Below are positions 24,636 to 24,881 of a stretch of 24,881 nt of DNA, in pieces. Each line of letters opens with the position of its first letter. Position 1 is the stretch's first letter. The position numbers and the translations under genes were made by a program. The DNA comes from an uncultured Collinsella sp. (GTDB lineage Bacteria; Actinomycetota; Coriobacteriia; Coriobacteriales; Coriobacteriaceae), in NCBI GenBank assembly GCA_900757235.1, contig CAAENB010000144.1, positions 1 through 24,881 of the forward strand. The letters run 5' to 3'. Under the pieces are notes generated by a model. That model had not been told where the DNA came from. It searched no databases and saw nothing but the letters and a program-made list of their open reading frames with translations.

Positions 24636-24664
24636 ATAATATGGGGAACCGCCCCATTTTTCAA
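24636..24664 (-). promoter_or_regulatory. mraZ sigma-70-type promoter with palindrome in spacer
   Basis: On the minus strand TTGAAA (24664-24659) and TATTAT (24641-24636) are each one base from consensus and are separated by exactly 17 bases. The spacer is dominated by a perfect inverted repeat, ATGGGG (24641-24646) with CCCCAT (24652-24657). A repressor on that palindrome would occlude RNA polymerase. Confidence 0.75.
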
Positions 24665-24713
24665 CACCTTTCCCCACCCCTTCCCCCACCCCTCCCCACC
24701 ATTCCACCCCCAA
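24665..24713 (-). promoter_or_regulatory. G-rich tract: MraZ-box-like TGGGG repeats / G-quadruplex motif
   Basis: Directly upstream of the -35 the minus strand carries TGGGG units with their T at 24712, 24698, 24688 and 24676, and a further one in the promoter spacer at 24656. MraZ of E. coli binds TGGGN repeats on a 10-bp step. The same tract has five G-runs of 4-5 (complement of 24672-24675, 24677-24680, 24683-24687, 24689-24692, 24694-24697) with 1-2 base loops, a strong quadruplex pattern. Confidence 0.6.
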
Positions 24714-24723
24714 TATGTTGTAA
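24708..24723. promoter_or_regulatory. Weak NrdR-box-like site
   Basis: The core CAATATGTTGT (24711-24721) is identical to the core of the stronger site 41 bp away. The flanks diverge, giving 11 of 16 matches to the NrdR box consensus as I recall it (ACACWATATATWGTGT). NrdR sites are usually paired a whole number of helical turns apart. Confidence 0.4.
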
Positions 24724-24730
24724 AACACCC

Positions 24731-24746
24731 CCGAGCATATGTTCGA
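24731..24746. promoter_or_regulatory. LexA/SOS-box-like palindrome
   Basis: CCGAGCATATGTTCGA matches the actinobacterial LexA pattern TCGAAC-N4-GTTCGA at all but two positions (the first base and one half-site A). It lies between the two NrdR-like sites. Confidence 0.4.
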
Positions 24747-24766
24747 AAACACAATATGTTGTGTTT
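24747..24766. promoter_or_regulatory. NrdR-box-like perfect inverted repeat
   Basis: AAACACAA and TTGTGTTT form a perfect 8-bp inverted repeat around TATG. The inner 16 bases (24749-24764) match the NrdR box consensus at 15 of 16 positions. NrdR represses ribonucleotide reductase genes, so the site may serve a divergent gene beyond the right edge. Confidence 0.6.
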
Positions 24767-24881
24767 GCAGCAAAGGCGGGATGCCACCTGTAGAACCACA
24801 CCCGCGAACCTCAACCTTCAAGTTGACCTTGAGGCGATTTTTACGTCCCTTTACACGCCGTTCACATCGCCCCCAAACTCC
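24767..24881. other. Right-edge non-coding stretch with short repeats
   Basis: No gene can be supported in the last 115 bases. The stretch holds CCTCAA (24809-24814) opposite TTGAGG (24829-24834) around AACCTTCAAGTTGA (24813-24826), and then a 10-bp-phased series TTTAC, TTTAC, TTCAC (24840-24865). It looks like a control region for a plus-strand gene outside the window. Confidence 0.35.

Noticed and set aside
24665..24766. A CRISPR-like array upstream of mraZ
   Set aside because: The repeats are short, unequal and unevenly spaced, and no cas gene is present; they read better as regulatory sites.
24809..24834. SoxR/MerR-type operator or HspR HAIR element
   Set aside because: The dyad resembles these only loosely: its half-sites match at about 6 of 9 positions, the spacing is wrong, and no -10 is suitably placed.
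24781..24881. Possible start of a plus-strand gene, ATG CCA CCT, open to the window end
   Set aside because: The translation is Pro/Arg/Thr-rich with no recognisable domain, the ribosome binding site is too close to the ATG, and repeat elements fall inside it. It is more likely leader sequence.

Overview
The window carries the division and cell wall (dcw) cluster of a Gram-positive bacterium with GC-rich third codon positions, almost entirely on the minus strand. The gene set (sepF, divIVA and a YggT gene, no ftsA between ftsQ and ftsZ, several divisome proteins with long low-complexity tails) fits Actinomycetota of the class Coriobacteriia, with Collinsella or a close relative the best guess. 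That assignment is inference from gene order and protein character, not a database match.

Layout in plus-strand coordinates. (1) 1-870: a perfect 20-bp-arm inverted repeat at the very edge, a T/G-rich spacer, and the only plus-strand gene, a nitroreductase-family protein with its own terminator. (2) 901-3510: divIVA, yggT, sepF and yggS, read on the minus strand from yggS to divIVA and closed by a strong terminator. (3) 3561-8866: the high-affinity phosphate uptake operon pgeF-pstS-pstC-pstA-pstB-phoU, tightly packed, with a PHO-box-like tandem repeat upstream. (4) 9025-24567: the dcw cluster proper, in transcription order mraZ-rsmH-ftsL-ftsI-murF-mraY-murD-ftsW-murG-murC-murB-ftsQ-ftsZ, closed by a terminator after ftsZ. 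(5) 24568-24881: a dense regulatory region upstream of mraZ.

How the genes work together. MurC, MurD and MurF add the peptide to UDP-MurNAc, which MurB makes. MraY and MurG build lipid I and lipid II. FtsW polymerises lipid II and FtsI crosslinks it at the septum under FtsQ/FtsL. FtsZ is the ring scaffold; with no ftsA here, SepF is the likely membrane tether. DivIVA marks poles and septa. In Bacillus the genes pgeF (ylmD), yggS (ylmE), sepF (ylmF), yggT (ylmG) and divIVA lie together downstream of ftsZ. Here pstSCAB-phoU sits between pgeF and yggS, and pgeF overlaps pstS by 4 bases, so a division-linked cluster and the phosphate-starvation operon are spliced together.

The parts most worth a second look are: the region upstream of mraZ (a good sigma-70-type promoter with a palindrome in its spacer that recurs in the leader, a G-quadruplex-like tract that also reads as MraZ boxes, a near-consensus NrdR box with a weaker partner, and a LexA-like box); the PHO-box-like repeat before pgeF-pst; the apparent ATC/ATT start of yggT; and the matched Tyr/Asp/Gly-rich and Arg/Gly-rich tails of SepF and FtsI. 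No tRNA, rRNA, CRISPR array or insertion sequence was seen.
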